A stretch of 11,500 nt of DNA, from contig QHTS01000080.1 in NCBI GenBank assembly GCA_003220905.1, positions 1 to 11,500 of the forward strand, given 5' to 3'. Position 1 is the stretch's first letter, and every line of letters begins with the position of its first letter. This document shows, one piece after another, positions 1-6,956 of this stretch. The notes beneath the pieces were generated by a model that made no database searches, was not told the origin of the DNA, and saw only the letters and a program-made list of their open reading frames with translations. A program made the position numbers and the translations under genes. This DNA comes from Gemmatimonadota bacterium (GTDB lineage: Bacteria > Gemmatimonadota > Gemmatimonadetes > Gemmatimonadales > GWC2-71-9).

Positions 1-1
1 C

Positions 2-313
2 TGGTCGGGCGCCGCGAGCGTCGTGCCGGAAAGCTGGGTGGACTCGGTCACCCGGCCGCAGTTCGCCTGGCGCACCGTCGTGGGCCCGCTGCAACGGGTG
101 ACCTACGGCATGCTCTGGTGGGTGTCCGACGCGAGCCCGACGGCCTTTTTCGCCTGGGGCTACGGCGGCCAATTCGTGTACGTCGTGCCGAGCCGCGACC
201 TCGTCGTGGTGGCTACGACCGATTGGGTGCAGCTCAGCGAAATCACGCCTACGGAGCTCGCAGCCCAAGTGCTCGGCGTGATCGTCAACGACGTCGTGCC
301 GGCAGCGCGCTAG
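2..313 (+). CDS. Serine hydrolase, beta-lactamase family (C-terminal part only)
   Basis: The reading frame is open from the left edge, so the gene begins outside the window and only about the last 103 residues are seen. They resemble the C-terminus of class C beta-lactamase/D-alanyl-D-alanine carboxypeptidase-like hydrolases: a YGMLWWV strand, then AWGYGGQFVYVVPSRDLVVV, where the GYGG turn takes the place of the KTG/HGG active-site strand, followed by a final helix with TPTELAAQVLGVIV. The catalytic SxxK and YxN motifs would lie upstream and cannot be checked. In this family the protein is usually exported and acts on peptides, peptidoglycan fragments or esters; the substrate here is unknown. 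The stop codon at 311-313 overlaps the stop of the convergent SDR gene. A second hydrolase of the same superfamily lies at 4855-6264. The family call is fairly firm; specificity cannot be assigned. Confidence 0.85.
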   Translation, partial: WSGAASVVPESWVDSVTRPQFAWRTVVGPLQRVTYGMLWWVSDASPTAFFAWGYGGQFVYVVPSRDLVVVATTDWVQLSEITPTELAAQVLGVIVNDVVPAAR

Positions 314-1119
314 CCTCGCTGAATGTCGAGCGGGAGCCCCGCGTCCATCAGCGACAAGCCGCCGTCCGCGGCGATGACCTGGCCCGTGATCCAGCCCGCG
401 TCCGCCGAGCACAGGAGCGAGACGGCATTCCCGACGTCCGCCGGCGTGCCGAGCCGGCCCATCGGCGTCCATCCCTTCTCTCCCTGGTGCCAGCTCCGAA
501 TCATGTCCTGCGCGACGTCCGGCAGCGTGTTGAGCACACTGTCCTCGATCCACCCTGGGCTGATGGCGTTCACCGTGATGCCCCGTTTCGCGAGCGCCAC
601 GGCGAAGTAGCGGCACAGCGATTCCATGGCGCTCTTGGCGGCGCCCATGCCCACCCACGGCTGCCAGCTGCCGGTGCGACCGCCCGGCGCGTACGTGATC
701 GCGACGATTCGCCCGCCCTCCCCCATGAGCGGGCACGCCGCCCGCACCGCCACCAGGAACGCCCTCGCCTGGGAGTTCATGGCCGTGTCCCATTGCTCCA
801 GGGTGATGTTCATGGGCCCCTGATAGAACTCGGCCACGTCGGGTCGCGCGTTGCTGACGAAGATGTCGAGCTTGCCGAACTCGCTCTTCACCCGAGCGAA
901 CATGCGGGTGATGTCGTCGGGGCGGCACACGTCGGCCTGGATGACGAAGCCGTCGGAGCCGCGCTGTTTGACCTTGGCGAGGGTGTCCTTCGCCGCCGCT
1001 TCATTCTTGCGGTAATTGATCGCGACCTTGATGCCTTGCCCGGCGAGCTTGAGCGCAATGCCCCGGCCGATGCCGCGCGAGCTTCCGGTGATCAGTGCGT
1101 GTTTCCCGTTGTGCGCCAT
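310..1119 (-). CDS. SDR-family oxidoreductase, FabI/FabL-like, with atypical active site
   Basis: This 269-residue protein is a short-chain dehydrogenase/reductase of normal length. The cofactor loop TGSSRGIG is at residues 11-18, and the basic NYRK at 35-38 after the second strand suggests NADPH. The usual NNAG is SNAR (89-92), the structural Asn is N115, and the C-terminal SPGW and ADGG segments are typical. Around the active site the order is T142-Y143, then WVGMGAAK ending at K162. This resembles the FabI pattern Y-x6-K with MG-x-AK, but the expected Tyr is W155, and the classical YxxxK position is M158. An enoyl-ACP or ketoacyl reductase role is therefore only a family guess. The start is supported by GGAGG five bases before the ATG (on the minus strand). 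The gene lies 312 bp beyond the neighbouring membrane-protein gene, so it probably has its own promoter. Confidence 0.9.
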   Translation of the reverse strand: MAHNGKHALITGSSRGIGRGIALKLAGQGIKVAINYRKNEAAAKDTLAKVKQRGSDGFVIQADVCRPDDITRMFARVKSEFGKLDIFVSNARPDVAEFYQGPMNITLEQWDTAMNSQARAFLVAVRAACPLMGEGGRIVAITYAPGGRTGSWQPWVGMGAAKSAMESLCRYFAVALAKRGITVNAISPGWIEDSVLNTLPDVAQDMIRSWHQGEKGWTPMGRLGTPADVGNAVSLLCSADAGWITGQVIAADGGLSLMDAGLPLDIQRG

Positions 1120-1431
1120 GACCCCCTCCAGGTGGAGCCGTGGCGGCTAAAGATGTACGTGGTACGGCGCGCTGCAACCACGCTCCCGCGGACGCGTTCT
1201 GGTGCGGCGGGCGGGTGGTAGCGCACCCGAACGAGGCACCGCCGCCGGACGCGCCGGCCGCGTTTCTCATTGCAGGAGAGCCACGGCCGCACGGCCGTCG
1301 CTCTCGCGCCACTCAGGCGACGCGCGTTTCACTGTGAGCCATGTGCCGGTGCGATTGGGCAACGTCGCGACGGATCGTCACACCGACCGGGCGTCGGCTT
1401 CGGGCACGGAGGTTGAGTGCGCCGTCGGGGA
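1120..1431. other. 312-bp intergenic region between the SDR and membrane-protein genes
   Basis: No convincing gene is seen; the short open frames here have no ribosome binding site and read as low-complexity GC-rich shadows. The region contains the upstream leader of the SDR gene (minus strand), including its GGAGG site just beyond 1120, a small palindromic element GTACGTGGTAC at 1155-1165, and a strong hairpin at 1276-1305. It also receives the 3' end of the six-gene minus-strand run. I found no promoter close to consensus. Confidence 0.6.
1276..1305. repeat. Imperfect inverted repeat (30 nt), possible terminator or operator
   Basis: Arms GAGAGC (1276-1281) and GCTCTC (1300-1305) pair perfectly. 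After one C/C mismatch (1282 and 1299), ACGGCC (1283-1288) pairs with GGCCGT (1293-1298) around a GCAC loop. This gives 12 base pairs with a single internal mismatch. The hairpin lies about 127-156 bp past the stop of the membrane-protein gene and about 157 bp before the SDR start, both on the minus strand. There is no T-run after it on either strand, so it is not a textbook intrinsic terminator. It may end the upstream transcript by another route or serve as a protein-binding site for the SDR gene. Confidence 0.5.
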
Positions 1432-1992
1432 TCAGTGGGGCCACAGCCATGCGAAGACGCCCGCCGTGAGGAGCGCGTAGATCAGCCCATCCACCGTGGC
1501 TTTGATCGTGGTGATCCAGGAGCGACGGTACCAGATCGACATCGGCCACAGCGCGAGGGTGTACGCCACGAACGCGGTGAGGCCCGCGAAGTGGAAAACG
1601 GCGCGGGAGCTCGCGCCCGGGGGCAGCGCGCTTCCCGCGACGAACGCGGCGAAGATCCCCACGACTACTGAGAAGAGGAACCATTGGGTGAGTTGCTTCC
1701 CCATGGCCATGGAGGCACCCGGCATGACCGTGAACATCATGACCGGGCCTCGCTTGAACTTTTCGACGAATGCGGGCGACCGCATCTGCTCGGTGCTCTC
1801 CGGCCGGGGCATCATGTAGTCGCCGGGCGGGATGGCGAGCGGACGAAGCGTATCCATCACGCGGTCCTCGTTCGGGACTTTGAGGTAATCGCCCTTGTGC
1901 CAACCCGTGAACATGTGGAAGACGGAGCTCAGGAGGAAGACGCCCACGGCCGACAGCAGGATCGGGAGCCACAGCGAAACGAGCGATGTCAT
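1432..1992 (-). CDS. Four-helix integral membrane protein of unknown function
   Basis: This 186-residue protein has predicted membrane segments near residues 5-27, 101-120, 132-152 and 163-183. Between helices 1 and 2 is a conserved-looking soluble stretch of about 70 residues, beginning FHMFTGWHKGDYLKVPNED (25-43) and running through PPGDYMMPRP (55-64) and KRGPVMMFTVMPG (80-92). I recognise the style of a widespread hypothetical membrane family but cannot name a function. The start is firm: a perfect AAGGAGGT lies just upstream of the ATG on the minus strand, much stronger than those of the other genes in the run. It is the last gene of the six-gene minus-strand cluster, 48 bp after the broken phosphoribosyltransferase gene. 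The strong site would let it be translated whatever happened to that gene. Confidence 0.88.
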   Translation of the reverse strand: MTSLVSLWLPILLSAVGVFLLSSVFHMFTGWHKGDYLKVPNEDRVMDTLRPLAIPPGDYMMPRPESTEQMRSPAFVEKFKRGPVMMFTVMPGASMAMGKQLTQWFLFSVVVGIFAAFVAGSALPPGASSRAVFHFAGLTAFVAYTLALWPMSIWYRRSWITTIKATVDGLIYALLTAGVFAWLWPH

Positions 1993-2040
1993 AGGACCTC
2001 CTTCGGGTCGCGGTTAAGCTGCAGGCTCTCCCGGTCGCAA

Positions 2041-2419
2041 TCAAGGATCCTCGAGCGCCTCGCCGGACGCGCATAACGGGCATTCGGCCGGCACCCAAAG
2101 GTCGAACGGGGCGCGCGCCACGGCTTCGATCGGCACACCCCGTTCTGCGAAGTAGGGCGACGCCGAACTCCACCTTGACCGCCGTAGCGAGCATCTGGGC
2201 GAGGAACGCTCCGCCGACGAGCGGTCCGCACACACCCGCGACCTTGTGCGGTCGGAGCGCCCGGGCGAGGCGAGTGACGAACGGATGAACGGCCGCCGGT
2301 TGGACGAACAGCCCCTCGAGATCGAGCCAGAGGTTCGCGTGGTGTCCCGATTCGAGGCGGAAATGGCCGTGCCTCGGCGAGGCCAGGCTCAGGAGGTCCG
2401 CGCACAGCCCTTTCCCCAC
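2041..2419 (-). pseudogene. Orotate phosphoribosyltransferase-like gene, internally deleted and frameshifted
   Basis: Two pieces of one protein lie in different frames. The first, from a GTG at 2419, contains HFRLESGHHANLWLDLEGL and then VAGVCGPLVGGAFLAQMLAT, the N-terminal part of orotate phosphoribosyltransferase-like proteins. Near 2155-2170 the similarity ends and continues in another frame with YFAERGVPIEAVARAPFDLW and ECPLCASGEALEDP, the family's C-terminal tail, ending at a stop at 2041-2043. Together the pieces give about 125 residues, whereas related proteins have roughly 190-210. The missing middle should hold the PRPP-binding motif (VVDD-type loop). A non-triplet deletion of about 200 bp fits better than a single sequencing error. 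The intact gene would have followed the M3 peptidase gene by 22 bp, with only a weak GGGAG site before the GTG. The gene is almost certainly non-functional as an enzyme; the exact family member is inferred. Confidence 0.75.
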
Positions 2420-2441
2420 GAGCGCTCCCCGCGGGCCGCAA

Positions 2442-4592
2442 TCACCTGCGATCGGGCTGTAGCCCCCGCTCCTCGAGCAACGGCCCCACCTCCGGATCCC
2501 GCCCCCGGAACGCGCGGTACAGGGCGCCCATGTCGCCCGTCCCTCCCCGCGACAGGATCATGTCGCGGAAGCGCCGCCCGTTGGCCCGCGTCATGCCTCC
2601 GTGCTCGGTGAACCAGGCGTAGGCGTCATCGTCCAGTACCTCGCTCCACAGGTATGCATAGTAGCCGGCGTAGTATCCGCCGTTCCAGATGTGCGCGAAG
2701 TAGCTGGTGCGATAGCGCGGCGGTACCTCGGGCACGTCCACCCCGAACCGTTTGAGCGCCTGGGCCTCGAAGGCGCCGATATCCGGTTGCGCCGGCCCCA
2801 CCGGGAGGGTGTGCCAGGCCATGTCGAGCAGCGCGGCGGCGACGTACTCCGTGGTGGCAAACCCCTGGTCGAACGTGCGGGCCCGCTTGATCTTGTCGAC
2901 CAGCGCCCGCGGCATCGGCTGCCCCGTCTGGTAGTGCTTCGCGTAATGCGCCAGCACGGTAGGCTCGAGCGCCCAATGCTCGTTGAACTGCGACGGGAAC
3001 TCCACGAAGTCCGTCGGCACGTTGGTGCCCGCGAGCCGCGGGTAGTCGACCCGCGTGAGCAACGCGTGCAGCGCGTGCCCGAACTCGTGGAACATTGTCT
3101 TCACATCTTCGAAGCGAAGCAGGGCCTGCTGGCCCGGGGCGGGCTGCGCGAAGTTGGCGACGTTGAAGACGACAGGCTTTGTGCGCAACAGACCGGTGCC
3201 GTCCACGAACGTGTCTTCCCACGCGCCTCCGCTCTTGTTGTCTCGTTTGAAATAGTCGCAATACCACAGGGCGATGGACGTGCCGTCGGCATCGAACACC
3301 TCGAACACCCGGACGTCGGGATGGTATACGGGGAGGTCCGTCCGCCGCTTGAACGTCAACCCGTACAGCCGGTTCGCGGCGAAGAAGACGCCGTCGCGTA
3401 GCACTCGATCGAGCTCGAAGTAGGGTTTGAGCTGCGACTCGTCCAGCGCGTACTCCGCCTTGCGCACCTGCTCGGCGTAGTACTGCCAGTCCCACGGAGC
3501 GAGCTTGAAGCCGCCACGCTGCGCGTTGATCATCGCCTGCAGCTTCTCCACTTCGCGGTGGGCCTGCGCCGTCGCCGCCGGCACGAGGTCGGTCAACAGC
3601 TTGATCGCCGCGTCCGGCGTCTTGGCCATCTGGTCGTCGAGGACGTACGCGGCGAGGTTCGGGAAGCCGAGCAGCCGGGCGCGCTCGGCGCGGAGCTGCG
3701 CCAGCCGCTTGACGATGGCCCGCGTGTCGTTCGAGTCGCCGCGCTCCGCGCGGGTCGTCGAGGCGATGAACAACCGCTCCCGCAACGCCCGGTTCTTGAG
3801 CGAGGCCTGCGCCGGTTGCTGGGTGGTGTTCTGCAACGGCAGCACCCACTTCCCGTCGATCCTGCGCTGGCGCGCCGCTTCGGCCGCGACGGCGATCTCC
3901 GCGTCGCTCAGGCCGTCGAGCTCGTTCTTGTCGCCCACGATGATCGCCCCCGCCTTCGTCGCCGCGAGCAGCCGGTTCTGAAAGTCGGTCGCGAGCTTCG
4001 ACTCCTCCTGGTTCAGGGCGCGCAGCCGCGCCTTGTCCGGCTCCGCCAGCAGCGCGCCGGCGCGCACGAAGTCGCGGTAGTAGCGCTCAACCAGGAATGC
4101 CTGCACGGAGTCGAGGCCGAGATCGGCGCGCCGCTCGTACACGCTCCTGACGCGGCGGAACAACGTGTCGTTCAAGTGGATCGCGTCGAGATGCGCGGCA
4201 AGCCGCGGTGCTTCTTCGGTCTGCACCCGCTGCAGCGTATCGTCGGTGTTCGCCTGCGTCATCGCGTTGAACACCTTGAACGCGCGCGTGAGCAGGGCAC
4301 CCGAGCGCTCCAGCGCGACGATGGTGTTGTCGAAGCTGGGTACCGCGGTGTCGGTCGCGATACCGGCGATCTCAACCAGCTGCTGGCGCATGCCTTCTTC
4401 CAGCGCCGGCTGGTAGTCCGCTTCGTGAATGCGGTCGAACTGGGGAGCCTGGTACAGCAACGAACTGGCGCTCGCGAACGGGTTCGCGCTCGTGAAACGC
4501 GCGGTCCCGGGGGACGCGGGTGTGGAGACCCGGGTGCAGCCGAGCAAGGGGACGCACAGCGCAAGCCAGCGGCGGCGATTACGCCGTGGCAT
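2442..4592 (-). CDS. M3-family zinc metallopeptidase (Dcp/oligopeptidase A-like), predicted lipoprotein
   Basis: This 716-residue protein matches the usual length of M3 peptidyl-dipeptidases. The N-terminus is MPRRNRRRWLALCVPLLGC: basic, then hydrophobic, ending in a lipobox LLGC with Cys19, so export and lipid anchoring are likely. The zinc site is HEFGH at 502-506, with the third ligand Glu531 in DFVEFPSQF (528-536). The C-terminal substrate-binding segment FAHIWNGGYYAGYYAYLW (632-649) is complete. M3 enzymes cut short peptides, Dcp types removing C-terminal dipeptides; location outside the cytoplasm is inferred from the signal. Its ATG lies inside the end of the DUF2277 gene, with a 14-bp overlap and no good ribosome binding site, which suggests translation coupled to that gene. 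No catalytic residue appears to be missing. Family assignment is secure; Dcp versus oligopeptidase A is not resolved. Confidence 0.96.
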   Translation of the reverse strand: MPRRNRRRWLALCVPLLGCTRVSTPASPGTARFTSANPFASASSLLYQAPQFDRIHEADYQPALEEGMRQQLVEIAGIATDTAVPSFDNTIVALERSGALLTRAFKVFNAMTQANTDDTLQRVQTEEAPRLAAHLDAIHLNDTLFRRVRSVYERRADLGLDSVQAFLVERYYRDFVRAGALLAEPDKARLRALNQEESKLATDFQNRLLAATKAGAIIVGDKNELDGLSDAEIAVAAEAARQRRIDGKWVLPLQNTTQQPAQASLKNRALRERLFIASTTRAERGDSNDTRAIVKRLAQLRAERARLLGFPNLAAYVLDDQMAKTPDAAIKLLTDLVPAATAQAHREVEKLQAMINAQRGGFKLAPWDWQYYAEQVRKAEYALDESQLKPYFELDRVLRDGVFFAANRLYGLTFKRRTDLPVYHPDVRVFEVFDADGTSIALWYCDYFKRDNKSGGAWEDTFVDGTGLLRTKPVVFNVANFAQPAPGQQALLRFEDVKTMFHEFGHALHALLTRVDYPRLAGTNVPTDFVEFPSQFNEHWALEPTVLAHYAKHYQTGQPMPRALVDKIKRARTFDQGFATTEYVAAALLDMAWHTLPVGPAQPDIGAFEAQALKRFGVDVPEVPPRYRTSYFAHIWNGGYYAGYYAYLWSEVLDDDAYAWFTEHGGMTRANGRRFRDMILSRGGTGDMGALYRAFRGRDPEVGPLLEERGLQPDRR

Positions 4593-4800
4593 CGGCGTGG
4601 CCCCGAACGTGCAGAGAGCGGAACAACACCCGACCTGCGGTGGCTACATCCCGGACCGCGGTGTTGAACGCGGCCTCATTGGCCTTCGAGGGAGCGTGGA
4701 AGCCGCTGATCTTGCGCACGAACTGCAGCGCTGCGTCGTGCAGCTCGGCGTCGGTTGGTGCGTGATCCGGGTGTCGCAGACGCTTGATGTTTCGGCACAT
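4579..4800 (-). CDS. DUF2277 family small protein
   Basis: This 73-residue protein starts MCRNIKRLRHPDHAPTDAEL and contains ALQFVRKISGF (29-39) and KANEAAFNTAV (44-54). These match the DUF2277 family, whose members are about 70-90 residues long and begin with the near-invariant MCRNI. The function of the family is not known to me. The protein is probably cytoplasmic: no signal or membrane helix is seen, and it reads as two or three helices. The ribosome binding site is weak (AAGG about 12 bases before the ATG). The last 14 bases overlap the start of the M3 peptidase gene, so it may act as the translational lead-in for that gene. It lies 54 bp after the serine hydrolase gene. The conserved family start fixes both the gene call and the start codon. 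Confidence 0.93.
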   Translation of the reverse strand: MCRNIKRLRHPDHAPTDAELHDAALQFVRKISGFHAPSKANEAAFNTAVRDVATAGRVLFRSLHVRGHADATA

Positions 4801-4854
4801 GGGACCGAGACCTTTGGAAGTGGAATGCGGCCAGCAGCCATCGGGTCGTCATTG

Positions 4855-6264
4855 TCAGAATGAATAGAAGTCGAACCCGGCGGCGCGCCAGTCCGCTCCG
4901 TAGAGCACGGTGACGAGTGAGTTCGGTGCAGCGCCGAGTCCTCTGGCGTAACAGATGTGCACAACCGGTGTGCCAAGTCGCGAGATACCGCGACCTTCCA
5001 CCGGATCGCACCCGACGAACATCCAGCCCCGTGCGTCTTTGAGCCGCCGACCGACGCTCTCGCGGAGGGCATCCGAGACGAAGGCCGTGAGCCCCGGCGC
5101 AACGTGGGGCGCTTCGGCTCGAGCTGCGATGTCTCGCAGCAGACGGTCGATCGGCTGGGGTGGTTTCACCTCGGAGGGCGCGCGTCGCAGCATGTGCGGA
5201 GGCGTCAGTCGCGGCTCCATGATCCCCGCGATCGTCACTGCCATCGCCTCGGGCAGCGATTGCTCGAGGTTATCGAGCACGATCACGGTCAGGTCGAAGT
5301 CGGGGTAGCGTTGGATGGCGGTGCGAAAGCCCTGCCAGGCGCCGCCGTGACCGATGCGGCGATAGCCCCTCTGCTGGGCGACCTGCCAGCCGAATCCGTA
5401 AGGGTACGTGCCCCCGTCGTTCAAGCGGACGGGAGTCCAGCTCGCCTCGAGCCCCGCCCGACTCGGGATCTTCCAATGGTTCAGCCCAATGGCCCATTGT
5501 GCCAGGTCGCGCACCGTGAAATACAGCGCTCCGTCCGCCGTCGTGTTGAGTGACGGCGACACCCAGTCCTGGTTCTTCAGCGTGTCGTTGACCAGGTGAT
5601 AACCGGCGGCCCGATTCGGGATGATGTCCGCTTCGGAGATGACACGGGTCGTGCGCATGCCGAGCGGCCGAAAGACGTGGTCCCGCAGGAAGTCGCCGTA
5701 GAACACACCCGTGACGCGGTGGATGATGATCCCGAGCAGGACGTACCCCGTGTTGCTGTAGCTCCAGCGATCTCCGGGGGCGAACTCGAGTGGCCGATTG
5801 GCCGCGAGCTTCACGAGCTCGTCCTCGGTGTAGTCGCGGCGGGCGTCGAGCGTGCTGTCGGTGTAATCGGCGATGCCGGAGGTGTGCGTGAGGAGGTGCC
5901 GGATGGTGATGCCTCGCCACGTGGTCGGGCCCTCGGGGAGAAACCGCCTGATCGAGTCGTCGAGCGAGAGACGTCCCTGCTCGGAGAGCATGACTATCGC
6001 CGCCGCCGTGAACTGCTTGCCGACCGATCCGGACTGGTACACGGTACTGTCGGTCGCGGGCACGTGATGCTCCACGTTGGCATAGCCGTAGCCGCGCGCC
6101 AGCACAACGCTGTCGCCGCGGAGCACGGCGACCGAAAGGCCGGGGATCCGGTAACGGGTGACCTCGGTTCGGATATACCGGTCGATCGAGTCCAACGGCG
6201 CGGGGGTCTGCGCCGGCCCCGCAGGGACGAACAGCAGGAGGAGCCCGAACCAGGCGTGGTTCAT
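4855..6264 (-). CDS. Secreted serine hydrolase, class C beta-lactamase/DD-peptidase family
   Basis: This 469-residue protein has an N-terminal signal peptide (MNHAWFGLLLLFVPAGPAQT, probable cleavage near residues 18-20). The catalytic domain covers about residues 24-350: nucleophile motif SVGK (80-83), YSN (169-171) and HGG (306-308) in the KTG position, all in the usual order, plus HLLTHTSG (123-130). An extra C-terminal domain of about 110 residues (355-469) ends in DFYSF, as in many esterase/peptidase-like members of this family. The fold supports a D-alanyl-D-alanine carboxypeptidase, esterase or D-aminopeptidase-type activity outside the cytoplasm; it need not hydrolyse antibiotics. The start is chosen for the signal peptide, though no clear ribosome binding site precedes it. 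It follows the DUF2059 gene by 45 bp and precedes DUF2277 by 54 bp, so co-transcription is likely. Confidence 0.95.
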   Translation of the reverse strand: MNHAWFGLLLLFVPAGPAQTPAPLDSIDRYIRTEVTRYRIPGLSVAVLRGDSVVLARGYGYANVEHHVPATDSTVYQSGSVGKQFTAAAIVMLSEQGRLSLDDSIRRFLPEGPTTWRGITIRHLLTHTSGIADYTDSTLDARRDYTEDELVKLAANRPLEFAPGDRWSYSNTGYVLLGIIIHRVTGVFYGDFLRDHVFRPLGMRTTRVISEADIIPNRAAGYHLVNDTLKNQDWVSPSLNTTADGALYFTVRDLAQWAIGLNHWKIPSRAGLEASWTPVRLNDGGTYPYGFGWQVAQQRGYRRIGHGGAWQGFRTAIQRYPDFDLTVIVLDNLEQSLPEAMAVTIAGIMEPRLTPPHMLRRAPSEVKPPQPIDRLLRDIAARAEAPHVAPGLTAFVSDALRESVGRRLKDARGWMFVGCDPVEGRGISRLGTPVVHICYARGLGAAPNSLVTVLYGADWRAAGFDFYSF

Positions 6265-6309
6265 GAGGCTAGAAGCCGAGCGCGAGGCCGGAGAGCGCGA
6301 GCAGGATGC

Positions 6310-6786
6310 CTAGTTGGGATTCGGCGGCTTGACGCCGCTCCGCGCCAAGCTCTCGCCCACCTCTCTGCCGATGACGGCGCCCCAGGTTTGCCCTACCTGC
6401 ATGCTCTCCTGGAGGATCAGCGGCTGGACCTCACTCAAGTGCTTGCCGAGCGGGCTCTCGTAGAAGCGCACGAGCTGATCGAGCTCCGCCTGGCTGAAAT
6501 GAGACGCGTAAATCGGAACGAGCGAGTCCACGAGCTGCGGGAGGCCGCGCCGAGCTCGCGTGAGGAACGCATCCCAGAAGGCGGCGGGGATTTGCGGATT
6601 GGCGGCCCGCTGTGCCGGCACCATCGCCTCCATACCGCTCAGCGCAAGCCGAGCGGCGCCGGTCAGATCCAGCAGGTGCCGAATGGTGGTGGCTTTCGCG
6701 GGCTCTACCGGCCCCAGGCGCCGCTGTGCGAGTACCGGAGTCGTCAGTACCGTCGCAACCAGCGTCAAGCCCATCTGGAATCCCAT
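6310..6786 (-). CDS. DUF2059 domain secreted protein
   Basis: This 158-residue protein has a signal peptide (MGFQMGLTLVATVLTTPVLAQ) with a likely Ala-x-Ala-type cut after ...PVLA. The mature part carries the DUF2059 hallmarks: HLLDLTGAARLAL early, FSQAELDQLVRFYESPLGKHL in the middle (the F-[YF]-x-[ST]P-x-G segment) and an alpha-helical tail. DUF2059 proteins are small exported helical proteins without an assigned catalytic role. A TTG codon three bases upstream (6787-6789) is also open, but the ATG at 6784-6786 is preferred; neither has a recognisable ribosome binding site. It is the first gene of the six-gene minus-strand run, divergent from the MarR gene across 179 bp. It precedes the serine hydrolase gene by 45 bp. 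Role in the cluster is unknown. Confidence 0.88.
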   Translation of the reverse strand: MGFQMGLTLVATVLTTPVLAQRRLGPVEPAKATTIRHLLDLTGAARLALSGMEAMVPAQRAANPQIPAAFWDAFLTRARRGLPQLVDSLVPIYASHFSQAELDQLVRFYESPLGKHLSEVQPLILQESMQVGQTWGAVIGREVGESLARSGVKPPNPN

Positions 6787-6927
6787 CAAGAATGGGGCGA
6801 GCCACGCTAATCGACCAGGGCGCGAGGGGTGAGTGGTGCAGGAAGATGTCCGGCGTCGTCACGCGACGCTATGCCATGCTACCTCTGGACGGTGCGACGC
6901 GGCAACCTCCCACCCCCGCCCGGCCCC

Positions 6928-6956
6928 TTGTCCCGGCGCATATATATGTGTATATA
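6928..6956 (+). promoter_or_regulatory. Candidate MarR promoter (-35 TTGTCC, 17-bp spacer, -10 TATATA)
   Basis: TTGTCC at 6928-6933 and TATATA at 6951-6956 are separated by exactly 17 bases. Each matches four of six consensus positions. This is the only AT-rich -10 candidate in the divergent region. A transcript would be expected to begin near 6962-6965, practically at the ATG at 6966, so the mRNA would be leaderless. That agrees with the lack of a ribosome binding site before the regulator gene. The -10 element lies at the centre of the 32-bp palindrome, so a bound repressor would block RNA polymerase. Confidence 0.45.

Noticed and set aside
1313..2419. A single 368-codon minus-strand frame spanning the phosphoribosyltransferase remnant and the membrane-protein gene
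   Set aside because: Only its first third resembles a protein; the rest is the membrane-protein gene read in the wrong frame, and that gene has its own strong ribosome binding site.
2601..4667. Long + strand open frames opposite the M3 peptidase gene, and a second minus-strand frame at 2626-3849
   Set aside because: Composition is Arg- and Ala-rich without domains; they mirror the codon bias of the real peptidase gene.
6265..6350. Minus-strand alternative frame reading a hydrophobic tail (ESQLGILLALSGLALGF then stop) across the end of the DUF2059 gene
   Set aside because: No start codon with a ribosome binding site and most of it lies inside DUF2059 in another frame; hydrophobic stretches arise readily from CTC/GCG-rich DNA.
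6876..6905. Minus-strand promoter candidate for the DUF2059-led run (TTGCCG, 18-bp spacer, TAGCAT)
   Set aside because: Only four of six positions match in each box with a non-optimal spacer; too weak to list, although a promoter must lie in this divergent region.
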